A stretch of DNA of 64,000 bases. Origin: Ehretia macrophylla. Its lineage: Eukaryota > Streptophyta > Magnoliopsida > Boraginales > Ehretiaceae. Of this stretch, positions 34,240 to 46,363 are shown piece by piece. Where the stretch lies: positions 5,146,881-5,210,880 of the forward strand of contig CM075771.1 of the NCBI GenBank assembly GCA_037974665.1, in the 5' to 3' direction. Both the position numbers and the translations under genes were made by a program. Each line of letters opens with the position of its first letter. Positions within the stretch are counted from its first letter, which is position 1. The notes beneath the pieces were generated by a model. The model saw only the letters and a list, made by a program, of their open reading frames with translations. It did no database searches and was not told the origin of the DNA.

Positions 34240-34358
34240 GGGGTACAACACGAGGACTACCCAGGGGGTTACCCATCCTAGTACTACTCTCGCCCAAGCA
34301 CGCTTAACTTCGGAGTTCTGGTGGGATCCGTTGCATTAGTGCTGGTATGATCGCACCC
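34240..34358 (-). rRNA. 5S rRNA gene, unit 46
   Basis: Five changes (core 5, 19, 30, 81, 91). Core 30 is a box C transition. Confidence 0.92.
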
Positions 34359-34687
34359 GTCATGATGAGGGCACAATTCCTATATGTGTTAACGGTTCAC
34401 AATGCCAGCCTAGAGAGATGGCCCATTCAAAAGGCCCAATGGGCTTAACGACAACCCATTCGCTTGAACAACGTAGCATCCTCACAAGACGTGATATTGA
34501 CACATTGTAGGGCCCTCAGATGCACCACGAGTCAGGTTGTCGTCCTTTTAACGGCTCACGACGTAGGATACGGGACGGAAAAACCTGGCAAATGAAGAAA
34601 AGTGTCCTGAAACTGATGAAAACGTTGGATTTTGGGCTCCCAAAAGTGGCACAGGGAGCGGGCTGGCTGCCCTCGGCGTAAAGCCCT

Positions 34688-34693
34688 CAGAGA
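34688..34693. other. Junction of a 169-bp spacer deletion
   Basis: The unit between starts 34358 and 34866 is 508 bp rather than 677. CTCAGAG of the near-palindrome joins directly to AGATTTGGAGG, skipping the intervening 169 bp. AGAG occurs at both ends in normal units, so a short direct repeat probably mediated the loss. The gene, its promoter and terminators on both sides are untouched. Confidence 0.88.
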
Positions 34694-34747
34694 TTTGGAG
34701 GATAAAATATCTTGGCAATCCTCACCAGGGCAAAAAAAATTGAAAAG

Positions 34748-34866
34748 GGGGTGCAACACGAGGACTTGCCAAGGGGTCACCCATCCTAGTACTACTCTCG
34801 CCCAAGCACGCTTAACTTCGGAGTTCTGATGGGATCTGTTGCATTAGTGCTGGTATGATTGCACCA
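34748..34866 (-). rRNA. 5S rRNA gene, unit 47
   Basis: Six changes (core 20, 24, 89, 91, 112, 118). Resembles the E type of the five-unit repeat that begins next to it. Confidence 0.9.
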
Positions 34867-35423
34867 GTCATGATTAGGGCACAATTCCTATATGTGTTAA
34901 CGGTTCACAGTGCCAGCCTAGAGAGATGGCCCATTCAGAAGGCCCAATGGCTTAGTGACAACCCATCCTCTTCAACAACGCAGCATCTCCCCAAGACGTG
35001 ATATCGACACGTTGTAGGGCCCTCTGATGTACCACGAGTCAGGTTGTCGTCCTTTTAACAACTCACGACGTACGATACGGTACGAAAAAATAGGGCAAAA
35101 GAAGAAAAGTCTCCTGAAACTGATGAAAACATTCGATTTTGGGCTCCAAAAACGGGCACAGTGAGCAAGCAGGCTGCCCCCGTCGTAGAGCTCTTAGAGA
35201 GCTTTGCAAAGGTATACTGTGCACCGCGTAACTCCTTACGAATCAAATGTTGTGGGCACCGGAGCGACGGAGACCTGGTCACAAACCATACGCCCTCGAT
35301 TTGCAGGCCCGGCCTCTACCTGAAGCGAAGTTGTCTTGCCCAATGTTCCGTGGGATTCGGTAATTGACATTTGGTGTATAAAGTATCTTGGCAACCCTAA
35401 CCAGGGCAAAAAAAATAGAAATG

Positions 35424-35542
35424 GGGGTGCAACACGAGGACTTCCCAAGGGGTCACCCATCCTGGTATTACTGTAGCCCAAGCACGCTTAACTTCAGAGT
35501 TCTGATGGGATCTGGTGCATTAGTGGTGGTATGATTGCACCC
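35424..35542 (-). rRNA. 5S rRNA gene, unit 48 (type A)
   Basis: Nine changes (core 24, 40, 44, 49, 51, 72, 89, 102, 112). CTGTAG replaces CTCTCG in the IE. Gene end is followed by ATTTCTA, so the T4 terminator is lost and T8 remains. Confidence 0.88.
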
Positions 35543-36099
35543 GTCATGTTGAGGGCACAATTCCTATATGTGTTAATGGTTCACAGTGCCAGCCTAGAGA
35601 GATGGCCCATTCAAAAGGCCCAACGGGCTTAACGACAACCCATCAGCTTCAACAACGCTGCATCCTCGCAAGACGTGATATCGACACGTTGTAGGGCCCG
35701 CTGATGTACCGTGTGTCAGGTTGTCGACCTTTTAACAGCTCACGAAGTACGATCCGGGAAAGAAGAATAGGGCAGAAGAAGAAAAGTGTCATGAAACGGA
35801 TGAACACATTCGATTTTGGGCTCCAAAAACGGGCACAGCGAGCAAGCTGGTTGCCCCCGTCGTAGACCTCTCAGAGAGCTTTGCAACGGTATGTTGTGCG
35901 CCACGTAACTCCTTACAGATAAAATGTTATGGGCACGGGAGCGACGGAGACCTGGTCACAAACCCTATGCCCTCGGTTTGCGGACCCGGCCTCTACGTGG
36001 AGCGAAGTTGTCTTGCCCAATGTTCTGTGGGATTCGGTAATAGAGATTTGGTGGATAAAGTATCTTGGCAACCTTAACTAGGGCAAAAAAATTGAAAAG

Positions 36100-36218
36100 G
36101 TGGTGCAACACGAGGACTTCCCAGGGGGTCACCCATCCTAGTACTACTCTCGACCAAGGACGCTTAACTTCGGGGTTCTGATGGGATCCTTTGCATTAGT
36201 GCTGGTATGATCGCACCC
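36100..36218 (-). rRNA. 5S rRNA gene, unit 49 (type B)
   Basis: Six changes (core 1, 53, 59, 74, 90, 91). Core 53 lies between IE and box A. Confidence 0.9.
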
Positions 36219-36776
36219 GTCAAGTTGAGGGCACAATTCCTATATGTGTTAACGGTTCACAGTGCCAGCCTAGAGAGATGGCCCATTCAAAAGGCCCAAT
36301 GGGATTAACGACAACCTATCCGCTTCAATATCGCAGTATCCTCGCAAGACGTGATATCGACACGTTGTAGGGCCCTCTGATGTACCGCGAGTCAGGTTGT
36401 CGTCCTTTTAACAGCTCACGACGTACGATACGGGACAAAAAAACACCGCAAAAGAAGAAAAGTTTCCTGAAACTGATGAAAATGTTGGATTTTGGGCTCC
36501 AAAAAGGGGCACAGCAAGCAGGCTGGCTGCCCTCGTCATAGAGCTCTCAGAGAGCTTTGCAACGGCATGTTGTGCGCCACGTAACTCCTTATGGATCAAA
36601 AGTTATGGGCACCGGAGCGACGGAGACTTGGTCACAAACCCTACGCCCTCAGTTTGCTGGCCCGGCTTCTACGTGAAGCGAAGTTGTCTTGCCCAATGTT
36701 CCGTGGGATTCGGTAATAGAGATTTGGAGGATAAAGTATCTTGGCAATCTTAACCAGGGCAAAAAATATTGAAAAG

Positions 36777-36895
36777 GGGGTGCAACACGAGGACTACCCA
36801 GGGGGTCACCTATCCTAGTACTACTCTCGCCCAAGCACGCTTAACTTCGGAGTTCTGGTGGGATTCGTTTCATTAGTGCTGGTATGATCGCACCC
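36777..36895 (-). rRNA. 5S rRNA gene, unit 50 (type C)
   Basis: Six changes (core 19, 34, 81, 88, 91, 93). The upstream region reads GCTATATTTTTTAACGG on the + strand, an unusual A-rich TATA flank. Confidence 0.9.
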
Positions 36896-37453
36896 GTCAT
36901 GATGAGGGCACAATTGCTATATTTTTTAACGGTTCACAGTGCCAGCCTAGAGAGATGACCCATTAAAAAGGCCCAATGGGCTTAACGACAACCCATTCGC
37001 TTGAACAACGCAGCATCCTCGCAAGACGTGATATTGACATGTTGTAGGTCCCTCAGATGCACCGCGAGTCAGGTTTTCGTCCTTTTAACAGCTCACGACG
37101 TAGGATACGGGACAGAAAAACATGGCAAAAGAAGAAAAGGGTCTTGAAACTGATGAAAACATTGGATTTTGGGCTCCAAAAAGGGGCATAGCGAGCAGGC
37201 TGGCTGCCCTCGTCGTACAGCTCTCAGAGAGCTTTGCAACGGTATGCTGTGCACCGCGTAACTCCTTACGGATCAAAAGTTATGGGCACCGGAGCGACAG
37301 AGACCTGGTCACAAACCCTACGCCCTCGGTTTGCGGGCCCGGCCTCTACGTGAAGCGAAGTTGTCTTGTCCAATGTTCCATGGGATTCGGTAATAGAGAT
37401 TTGGTGGATAAAGTATCTTGACAACCCTAACCAAGGCAAAAAAAATTGAAAAG

Positions 37454-37572
37454 GGGGTGCAACACGAGGACTTCCCAGGGGGTCACCCATCCTAGTACTA
37501 CTCTCGCCCAATCATGCTTAACTTCGGAGTTCTGATGGGATCCGTTGCATTAGTGTTGGTATGATCGCACCC
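37454..37572 (-). rRNA. 5S rRNA gene, unit 51 (type D)
   Basis: Four changes (core 58, 61, 91, 102), two in box A. TATA region is CATATTGG. Confidence 0.92.
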
Positions 37573-38129
37573 GTCAAGTTGAGGGCTCAATTCCAATATG
37601 TGTTAACGGTTCATAGTGCCAGCCTAAAGAGATGCCCCATTCAAAGGGCCTAAAGGGCCTCACGACAACCCATCTCTTCCATAACGTAGCATCCTCGCAA
37701 GACGTGATATCGACACGTTGTAGGGCCCTCTGATGTACCGCGAGTCAGGTTGTCGTCCTTTTAACAGCTGACGACGTACGATCCGAGACGAAAAAGCAGG
37801 GCAAACGAAGAAAAGTATCCTAAAACTGATGAAAACATTCGATTTTGGGCTTCAAAAATGGGCATAGTGAGCAAGCTAGCTCCCCCCGTCGTAGAACTCT
37901 CAGAGTGCTTTGCAACGGTATGCTATGTACCGTGTAACTCCTTACGGATCAAAAGTTATGGGCACCGGAGCGACGGAGACCTGGTCACATACCCTACACC
38001 CTCGGTTTGCAGGCCCGGCCGCTACGTGAAGCGAAGTTGTCTTGCCCAATGTTCCGTGGGATTCGCAAATAGAGATTTGGAGGATAAAATATCTTGGCAA
38101 TCCTAACTAGGGCAAAAAAAATTGAAAAG

Positions 38130-38248
38130 GGGGTGCAACACGAGGACTTACCACGGGGTCACCCATCCTAGTACTACTCTCGCCCAAGCACGCTTAACTT
38201 CGGAGTTCTGATGGGATCCCTTGCATTAGTGCTGGTATGATCGCACCA
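38130..38248 (-). rRNA. 5S rRNA gene, unit 52 (type E)
   Basis: Five changes (core 20, 24, 90, 91, 118). First transcribed base is T in the RNA sense. Confidence 0.91.
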
Positions 38249-38803
38249 GTCATGATGAGGGCACAATTCCTATATGTGTTAACGGTTCACAGTGCCAGCT
38301 TAGAGATGGCCCATTCAGAAGGCCCAATGGCTTAACGACAACCCATCCTCTTCAACAACGCAGCATCCTCGCAAGACGTGATATCGACACGTTGTAGGGC
38401 CATCTGATGTACCACGAGTCAGGTTGCCATCCTTTTAACAACTCACGACGTACGATACGGTACGAAAAAATAGGGCAAAAGAAGAAAAGTCTCCTGAAAC
38501 TGATGAAAACATTCGATTTTGGGCTCCAAAAATGGGCACAGTGAGCAAGCTGGCTGCCCCCATCGTAGAGCTCTCAGAGTGCTTTGCAACGGTATACTGT
38601 GCACCGTGTAACTCCTTACAGATCAAATGTTGTGGGCACCGGAGCGACGGAGACCTGGTCACAAACCCTACGCCCTCGATTTGCAGGCCCGGCCTCTACG
38701 TGAAGCGAAGTTGTCTTGCCCAATGTTCCGTGGGATTCGGTAATTGATATTTGGTGGATAAAGTATCTTGGCAACCCTAACCAGGGCAAAAAAAATAGAA
38801 ATG

Positions 38804-38922
38804 GGGGGGCAACACGAGGACTTCCCAAGGGGTCACCCATCCTAGTACAACTGTAGCCCAAGCACGCTTAACTTCATAGTGCTGATGGGATCTGGTGCAT
38901 TAGTGGTGGTACGATTGCACCC
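38804..38922 (-). rRNA. 5S rRNA gene, unit 53 (type A, degenerate)
   Basis: Twelve changes (core 4, 24, 45, 49, 51, 72, 73, 77, 89, 102, 108, 112), two of them in the IE. Probably non-functional. Confidence 0.85.
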
Positions 38923-39477
38923 GTCATGTTGAGGGCACAATTCCTATATGTGTTAACGGTTCGCAGTGCCAGCCTAGAGAGATGGCCCATTCAAAAGGCC
39001 CAATGGGCTTAACGACAACCCATCAGCTTCAACAACGCAGCATCCTCGCAAGATGTGATATCGACACGTTGTAGGGACTGCTGATGTACCGTGAGTCAGG
39101 TTGTCGACCATTTAACATCTCACGAAGTACGATCCGGGAAGGAAAAATAGGGCAAAAGAAGAAAAGTGTCCTGAAACTGATGAACACATTCGATTTTGGG
39201 CTCCAAAAAGGCAAAGTGAGCAAGTTGGCTGCCCCCGTCGTAGAGCTCTCAGAGAGCTTTGCAACGGTATACTGTGCGCCGTGTAACTCCTTACGGATCA
39301 AATGTTATGGGCACCGGAGCGACGGAGACCTGGTCACAAACCCTACGCCCTCGGTTTGCGGACCCGACCTCTACGTGAAGCGAAGTTGTCTTACCCAATG
39401 TTCCGTGGGATTCGGTAATAGAGATTTGGTGGATAAAGTATCTTGGCAACCTTAACTAGGGCAAAAAAATTGAAAAG

Positions 39478-39596
39478 GGGGTGCAACACGAGGACTTCCC
39501 AGGGGGTCACCCATCCGAGTACTACTCTCGACCAAGCACGCTTAACTTCGGAGTTCTGATGGGATCCTTTGCATTAGTGCTGGTATGATCGCACCC
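39478..39596 (-). rRNA. 5S rRNA gene, unit 54 (type B)
   Basis: Four changes (core 39, 53, 90, 91). Core 39 is at the box C edge. Confidence 0.92.
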
Positions 39597-40154
39597 GTCA
39601 AGTTGAGGGCACAATTCCTATATGTGTTAACGGTTCACAGTGCCAGCCTAGAGAGATGGCCCATTCAAAAGGCCCAATGGGATTAACGACAACCTATCCG
39701 CTTCAATATCGCAGTATCCTCGCAAGACGTGATATCGACACGTTGTAGGGCCCTCTGATGTACCGCGAGTCAGGTTGTCGTCCTTTTAACAGCGCACGAC
39801 GTACGATCCGGGACAAAAAAATAGGGCAAACGAAGAACAATGTCCTGAAATTGATGAAAACATTCAATTTTGGGCTTCAAAAATGGGCACAGCGAGCAAG
39901 CTGGTTGCCCCCGTCGTAGTGCTCTCAGAGAGCTTTGCAACGGTATGCTGTGTGCCGCGTAACTCCTTACGGATCAAAAGTTATACGCACTAGAGAGATG
40001 GAGACCCGCTCACAAACCCTACGCCCTCGGTTTTTGGGCCCGGCTTCTACGTGAAGCGACGTTGTCTTGCCCAATGTTCCGTGGGATTCGGTAATAGAGA
40101 TTTGGAGGATAAAATATCTTGGCAATCCTAACCAGGGCAAAAAAAATTGAAAAG

Positions 40155-40273
40155 GGGGTGCAACACGAGGACTTCCCAGGGGGTCACCCATCCTAGTACT
40201 ACTCTCGCCCAAGCACACTTAACTTCGGAGTTCTGATGGGATCCGTTGCATTAGTGCTGGTATGATCGCACTC
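40155..40273 (-). rRNA. 5S rRNA gene, unit 55 (type C)
   Basis: Three changes (core 62, 91, 117). It is followed directly by an E-type unit, without the expected D unit. Confidence 0.93.
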
Positions 40274-40831
40274 GTCAAGTTGAGGGCACAATTCCAATAT
40301 GTGTTAACGGTTCACAGTGCCAGCCTAAAGAGATGGCCCATTCAAAAGGCCCAATGGGCTTCACGACAACCCATCCCCTTCAATAACGTAGCATCCTCGC
40401 AAGACGTGATATCGACACGTTGTAGGGCCCTCTGATGTACCGCGAGTCAGGTTGTCGTACTTTTAACAGCTCATGACGTACGATCTGGGATGAAAAAGTA
40501 GGGCAAACGAAGAAAAGTGTCCTAAAACTGATGAAAACATTCGATTTTGGACTTCAAAAATCGGCACAACGAGCAAGCTAACTCCCCCCGTCGTAGAGCT
40601 CTCAGAGAGCTTGGCAACGGTATGCTGTGCGCCGCGTAACTCCTTACGGATCAAAAGTTATAGGCACCGGAGCGACGGAGACCTGGTCACAATCCCTATG
40701 CCCTCGGTTTGCGGGCCCGACCTCTACGTGAAGCGAAGTTGTCTTGCCCAATGTTCCGTGGGATTCGCTAATAGAGATTTGGAGGATAAAGTATCTTGGC
40801 AATCCTAACCAAGGCAAAAAAAATTGAAAAT

Positions 40832-40950
40832 GGGGTGCAACACGAGGACTTGCCACGGGGTCACCCATCCTACTACCACTCTCGCCCAAGCACGCTTAAC
40901 TTCGGAGTTCTGATGGGATCCGTTGCAGTAGTGCTGGTATGATCGCACCC
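40832..40950 (-). rRNA. 5S rRNA gene, unit 56 (type E)
   Basis: Six changes (core 20, 24, 41, 45, 91, 96). TATA region is CAAATAGG. Confidence 0.9.
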
Positions 40951-41508
40951 GTCATGATGAGGGCACAATTCCTATTTGTGTTAACGGGTCACAGTGCCAA
41001 CCTAGAGAGATGGACCATTCAAAAGGCCCAATGGGCTTAACGACAACCCATCCGCTTCAACAACGCAGCATCCTCGCAAGACGTGATATTGACACGTTGT
41101 AGGGCCCTCTGATGTACCACGAGTCAGGTTGTCGTCCTTTTAACAACTCACGACGTACGATACGGGACGAAAAAATAGGGCAAAAGAAGAAAAGTCTCCT
41201 GAAACTAATGAAAACGTTCTATTTTGGGCTCCAAAAACGGGCACAATGAGCAAGTCGGTTGCCCCCGTCGTAGAGCTCTCAGAGAGCTTTTCAACGGTAT
41301 ACTTTGTGCCGCGTAACTCCTTACGGATCAAATGTTGTGGGCGCCGGAGCGACGGAGACCTGGTCACCACCCATACGACCTCGATTTGCAGGCCTGGCCT
41401 CTACGTGAAGCAAAATTGTCTTCCCCAATGTTAGGAGGGAGTCGGTAATTGATATTTGGTGGATAAAGTATCTTGGCAACCCAAACCAGGGCAAAAAAAA
41501 TTGAAATG

Positions 41509-41627
41509 GGGGTGCAACACGAGGACTTCCGAGGAGGTCACCCATCATAGTACTACTATAGCCCAAGCACGCTTAACTTCAGAGTTCTTATGGGATTTGG
41601 TGCATTAGTGGTAGTATGATTGCACCC
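41509..41627 (-). rRNA. 5S rRNA gene, unit 57 (type A, degenerate)
   Basis: Twelve changes (core 22, 26, 38, 49, 51, 72, 80, 88, 89, 102, 104, 112), three in box C and two in the IE. T4 terminator lost (CCCCCATTTC). Confidence 0.85.
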
Positions 41628-42183
41628 GTCATGTTGAAGGCACAATTCCTATATGTGTTAACGGTTCACAGTGCCAGCCTAGAGAGATGGCCCATTCAAA
41701 AGGCCCAATGGGCTTAACGACAACCCATCAGCTTCAACAACGCAGCATCCTCGCAATACGTGATATTGACAATTTGTAGGGCCCACTGATGTACCGCGAG
41801 TCAGGTTGTCGACCTTTAAACAGCTCGCGACGTACGATCCGGGAAGCAAAAATAGGGCAAAAGAAGAAAAGTGTCCTGAAACTGATGAAGACATTCGATT
41901 TTTGGCTCAAAAAACGGGCACAGCGAGCAAGCTGGCTGCCCCCGTCGTAGAACTTCAGAGAGCTTTGCAACGGTATGCTGTGCGCCGCGTAACTCCTTAC
42001 GGATCAAATGTTATGGGCACCGGAGCGACGGAGACCTGGTCACAAACCATACGCCCTCGGTTTGCAGGCCCGGCCTCTACGTGAAGCGAAGTTGTCTTGC
42101 CCAATGTTCCGAGGGATTCGGTAATAGAGATTTGGTGGATAAAGTATCTTGGCAACCTTAACCAGGGCAAAAAAATTGAAAAG

Positions 42184-42302
42184 GGGGTGCAACACGAGGA
42201 CTTCCTAGGGGGTCACCCATCCTACTACTACTCTCGACCAAGTACGCTTAACTTCGGAGTTCTGATGGGATCCTTTGCATTAGTGCTGGTATGATCGCAC
42301 CC
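42184..42302 (-). rRNA. 5S rRNA gene, unit 58 (type B)
   Basis: Six changes (core 22, 41, 53, 59, 90, 91), and T at -1 instead of C. Confidence 0.9.
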
Positions 42303-42860
42303 ATCAAGTTGAGGGCACAATTCCTATATGTGTTAACGGTTCACAGTGCCAGCCTAGAGAGATGGCCCATTCAAAAGGCCCAATGGGCTTAACGACAACC
42401 TATCCGCTTCAATATCGCAGTATCCTTGCAAGACGTGATATCGACACGTTGTAGGGCCCTCTGATGTACCGCGAGTCAGGTTGTCGTCCTTTTAACAGCT
42501 CACGACGTACGATCCGGGACGAAAAAACACGGCAAACGAAGAACAATGTCCTGAAATTGATGAAAACATTCAATTTTGGGCTTAAAAAATGGGCACAGCG
42601 AGCAAGCTGGCTGCCCCCGTCGTAGTGCTCTCAGAGAGCTTTGCAACGGTATGCTGTGCGCCGCGTAACTCCTTACGGATCAAAAGTTATACGCAATGGA
42701 GAGACGGAGACCCGGTCACAAACCCTACGCCCTCGGTTTGTGGGCCCGGCTTCTACGTGAAGCGAAGTTGTCTTGCCCAATGTTCCGTGGGATTCGGTAA
42801 TAGAGATTTGGAGGATAAAATATCTTGGCAATCCTAACCAGGGCAAAAAAAATTGAGAAG

Positions 42861-42979
42861 GGGGTGCAACACGAGGACTTCCTAGGGGGTCACCCATCCT
42901 TGTACTACTCTCGCCCAAGCACACTTAACTTCGGAGTTCTGATGGGATCCGTTGCATTAGTGCGGGTATGATCGCACCC
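42861..42979 (-). rRNA. 5S rRNA gene, unit 59 (type C)
   Basis: Five changes (core 22, 40, 62, 91, 103). First T run is TTCTC, so T8 is needed for termination. Confidence 0.91.
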
Positions 42980-43537
42980 GTCATGATGAGGGCACAATTC
43001 CTATATGTGTTAACGGTTCACAGTGCCAGCCTAGAGAGATGGCCCATTCAAAAGGCCCAATAGGCTTAACGACAACCCATCCGCTTCAACAACGCAGCAT
43101 CCTCGCAAGACGTGATATTGACACATTGTAGGGCACTCTGATGTACCGCGAGTCAGGTTGTCATCAATTTAACAGCTCACGACATACGTTACGGGACGGA
43201 AAAAAAGGGCAAAAGAAGAAAAGTGTCCTGAAACTGATGAAAACGTTCGATTTTGGGCTCCAAAAAGGGGCACAGCGAGCAGGCTGGCTGTCCTCGTCGT
43301 ACAGCTCTCAGAGAGCTTTGCAACGGTATGCTGTGCGCTGCTTAACTCCTTACGGATCAAAAGTTATACGCACTAGAGAGACGGAGACCCGGTCACAAAC
43401 ACTACGCCCTCGGTTTGTGGGCCCGACTTCTACGTGAAGCGAAGTTGTCTTGCCCAATGTTCCGTGGGATTCGGTAATAGAGATTTGGAGGATAAAATAT
43501 CTTGGCAATCCTAACCAGGGCAAAAAAAATTGAAAAG

Positions 43538-43656
43538 GGGGTGCAACACGAGGACTTCCTTGGGGGTCACCCATCCTAGTACTACTCTCGCCCAAGCACG
43601 CTTAACTTCGGAGTTCTGATGGGATCCGTTGCATTAGTGCTGGTATGATCGCACCC
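43538..43656 (-). rRNA. 5S rRNA gene, unit 60 (type D)
   Basis: Three changes (core 22, 23, 91), box A and IE intact. TATA region is CATATTGG. Confidence 0.93.
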
Positions 43657-44213
43657 GTCAAGTTGAGGGCACAATTCCAATATGTGTTAACGGTTCACAG
43701 TGCCAGCCTAAAGAGATGGCCCATTCAAAAGGCCCAATGGGCTTCACGACAACCCATCCCTTTCAATAACGTAGCATTCTCGCAAGACGTGATATCGACA
43801 CATTGTAGGGCCCTCTGATGTACCGCGAGTTAGGTTGTCATCCTTTTAACAGCTCACGACGTACGATCCGGGACGAAAAAACAGGGCAAATGAAGAAAAG
43901 TGTCCTAAAACTGATGAAAACGTTCGATTTTGGGCTTCAAAAATGGGCATAGCGAGCAAGCTAGCTCCCCCCGTCGTAGAGTTCTCAGAGTGCTTTGCAA
44001 CGGTATGCTGTGCGCCGGGTAACTCCTTACGGATCAAAAGTTATGGCACCGGAGCGACGGAGACCTGGTCACAATCCCTATGCCCTCGGTTTGTGGGCCC
44101 GACCTCTACATGAAGCGAAGTTGTCTTGCCCAATGTTCCGTGGGATTCGGTAATAGAGATTTGGAGGATAAAGTATCTTGCCAATCCTAACCAGGGCAAA
44201 AAAAATTGAAAAG

Positions 44214-44332
44214 GGGGTGCAACACGAGGACTTGCCACGGGGTCACCCATCCTAGTACCACTCTCGCCCAAGCACGCTTAACTTCGGAGTTCTAATGGGA
44301 TCCGTTGCAGTAGTACTGGTATGAACACACCC
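44214..44332 (-). rRNA. 5S rRNA gene, unit 61 (type E)
   Basis: Nine changes (core 20, 24, 45, 80, 91, 96, 101, 111, 113). GAACACACCC replaces GATCGCACCC at the start, a hallmark also in units 66 and 71. Confidence 0.88.
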
Positions 44333-44890
44333 GTCATGATGAGGGCACAATTCCTATATGTGTTAACGGTTTACAGTGCCAACCTAGAGAGATGGACCAT
44401 TCAAAAGGCCCAATGGGCTTAACGACAACCCATCCGCTTCAACAACGCAGCATCCTCGCAAGACGTGATATTGACACGTTGTAGAGCCCTCTGATGTACC
44501 ACGATTCAGGTTGTCGTCCTTTTAACAACTCACGACGTATGATACGGGACGAAAAAACAGGGCAAAAGAAGAAAAGTCTCCTAAAACTGATGAAAACGTT
44601 CAATTTTGGGCTCCCAAAACGGGCACAGTGAGCAAGTTGGCTGCCCCCGTCGTAGAGCTCTCAGAGAGCTTTGCAACGGTATACTGTGCCCCGCGTAACT
44701 CCTTACGGATCAAATGTTGTGGGCACCGGAGCGACGGAGACCTGGTCACCACCCCTACGACCTCGATTTGCAGGCTCGGCCTCTACGTGAAGCGAAATTG
44801 TCTTGCCCAATGTTCCGTGGGATTCGGTAATTGATATTTGGTGGATAAAGTATCTTGGCAACCCTAACCACGGCAAAAAAAATTGAAATG

Positions 44891-45009
44891 GGAGTGCAAC
44901 ACGACGACTTCACAGGGGGTCACCCATCCTAGTACTACTATAGCCCATGCACGCTTAACTTTAGAGTTCTGATGGGATCTGGTGCATTAGTGGTGGTATG
45001 ATTGCACCC
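44891..45009 (-). rRNA. 5S rRNA gene, unit 62 (type A)
   Basis: Eleven changes (core 2, 14, 21, 49, 51, 57, 71, 72, 89, 102, 112). IE reads CTATAG and the terminal C run is CACTCCC-like, weakening helix I. T4 lost. Confidence 0.86.
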
Positions 45010-45567
45010 GTCATGTTGAGGGCACAATTCCTATATGTGTTAACGGTTCACAGTGCCAGCCTGGAGAGATGGCCCATTCAAAAGGCCCAATGGGCTTAAC
45101 GACAACCCATCAGCTTCAACAACGCAGCATCCTCGCAATACATGATATCGACACTTTGCAGGGCCTACTGATGTACCGCGAGTCAGGTTGTCGACCTTTT
45201 AACAACTCACGACGTACGATCCGGGAAGCAAAAATAGGGCAAAAGAAGAAAAGTGTCCTGAAACTGATGAAGACATTCGATTTTTGGCTCCAAAAATGGG
45301 CACAGCGAGCAAGCTGGCTGCCCCCATCGTAGAGCTCTCAGAGAGCTTTGCAACGGTATGCTGTGCGCCGCGTAACTCTTTTCGGATCAAATGTTATGGG
45401 CACCGGAGCGACGATGACCTGGTCACAAACCCTACGCCCTCGGTTTGCGGGCCCGGCCTCTACGTGAAGCGAATTTGTCTTGCCCAATGTTCCGAGGGAT
45501 TCGGTAATAGAGTTTTGGTGGATAAAGTATCTTGGCAACCTTAACCAGGGCAAAAAAAATTGAAAAG

Positions 45568-45686
45568 GGGGTGCAACACGAGGACTTCCCAGGGGGTCAC
45601 CCATCCTAGTACTACTCTCGACCAAGCACGCTTAACTTCGGAGTTCTGATAGGATCCTTTGCAATAGTGCTGGTATGATCGCACCC
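45568..45686 (-). rRNA. 5S rRNA gene, unit 63 (type B)
   Basis: Five changes (core 53, 83, 90, 91, 96). Box C is intact. Confidence 0.91.
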
Positions 45687-46244
45687 GTCAAGTTGAGGGC
45701 ACAATTCCTATATGTGTTAACGGTTCACAGTGCCAACCTAGAGAGATTGCCCATTCAAAAGTCCCAATGGGTTTAACGACAACCTATCCGCTTCAATATC
45801 GCAGTATCCTCGCAAGACGTGATATCGACACGTTGTAGGGCCCTCTGATGTACCGCGAGTCAGGTTGTCGTCCTTTTAACAGCTCACGACGTACGATCCG
45901 GGATGGAAAAATACGGCAAACGAAGAACAATGTCCTGAAATTGATGAAAACATTCAATTTTGGGCTTAAAAAATGGGCACAGCGAGCAAGCTGGCTGCCC
46001 CCGTCGTAGTGCTCTCAGAGAGCTTTGGAACGGTATGCTATGCGCCGCGTAACTCCTTACGGATCAAAAGTTATACGCACTGGAGAGACGGAGACCGGGT
46101 CACAAACCCTACGCCCTCGGTTTGTGGGCCCGGCTTCTACGTGAAGCGAAGTTGTCTTGCCCAATATTCTGTGGGATTCGGTAATAGAGATTTGGAGGAT
46201 AAAATATCTTGGCAATCCTAACCAGGGCAAAAAAAATTGAAAAG

Positions 46245-46363
46245 GGGGTGCAACACGAGGATTTCCCAAAGGGTTACCCATCCTTGTTCTACTCGCGCCC
46301 AAGCACGCTTAACTTCGGAGTTCTGATGGGATGCGTTGCATTAGTGCTGGTATGATCGCACCC
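46245..46363 (-). rRNA. 5S rRNA gene, unit 64 (type C)
   Basis: Nine changes (core 17, 24, 25, 30, 40, 43, 50, 88, 91), three in box C and one in the IE; weaker than its siblings 59 and 69. Confidence 0.87.

Larger units (their letters stand above)
32208..34358 (-). repeat. Two-unit duplication (units 43-44 and 45-46)
   Basis: Starts 32326/33681 and 33003/34358 are each 1355 bp apart. Units 43 and 45 share core 72, 94, 96, 105 and 116 plus the spacer words GCTAGCCGAGAGAGATAGCC and CTATATCTG. Units 44 and 46 share core 19, 81 and 91. Confidence 0.85.
27834..35423 (-). repeat. 5S rDNA block with deletions (units 37-47)
   Basis: Mixed unit types. It contains an internally deleted gene (28205), a two-unit duplication (units 43-44 and 45-46) and a spacer deletion at 34688. 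Spacer elements are otherwise as elsewhere and no gene other than 5S is seen. Confidence 0.9.
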
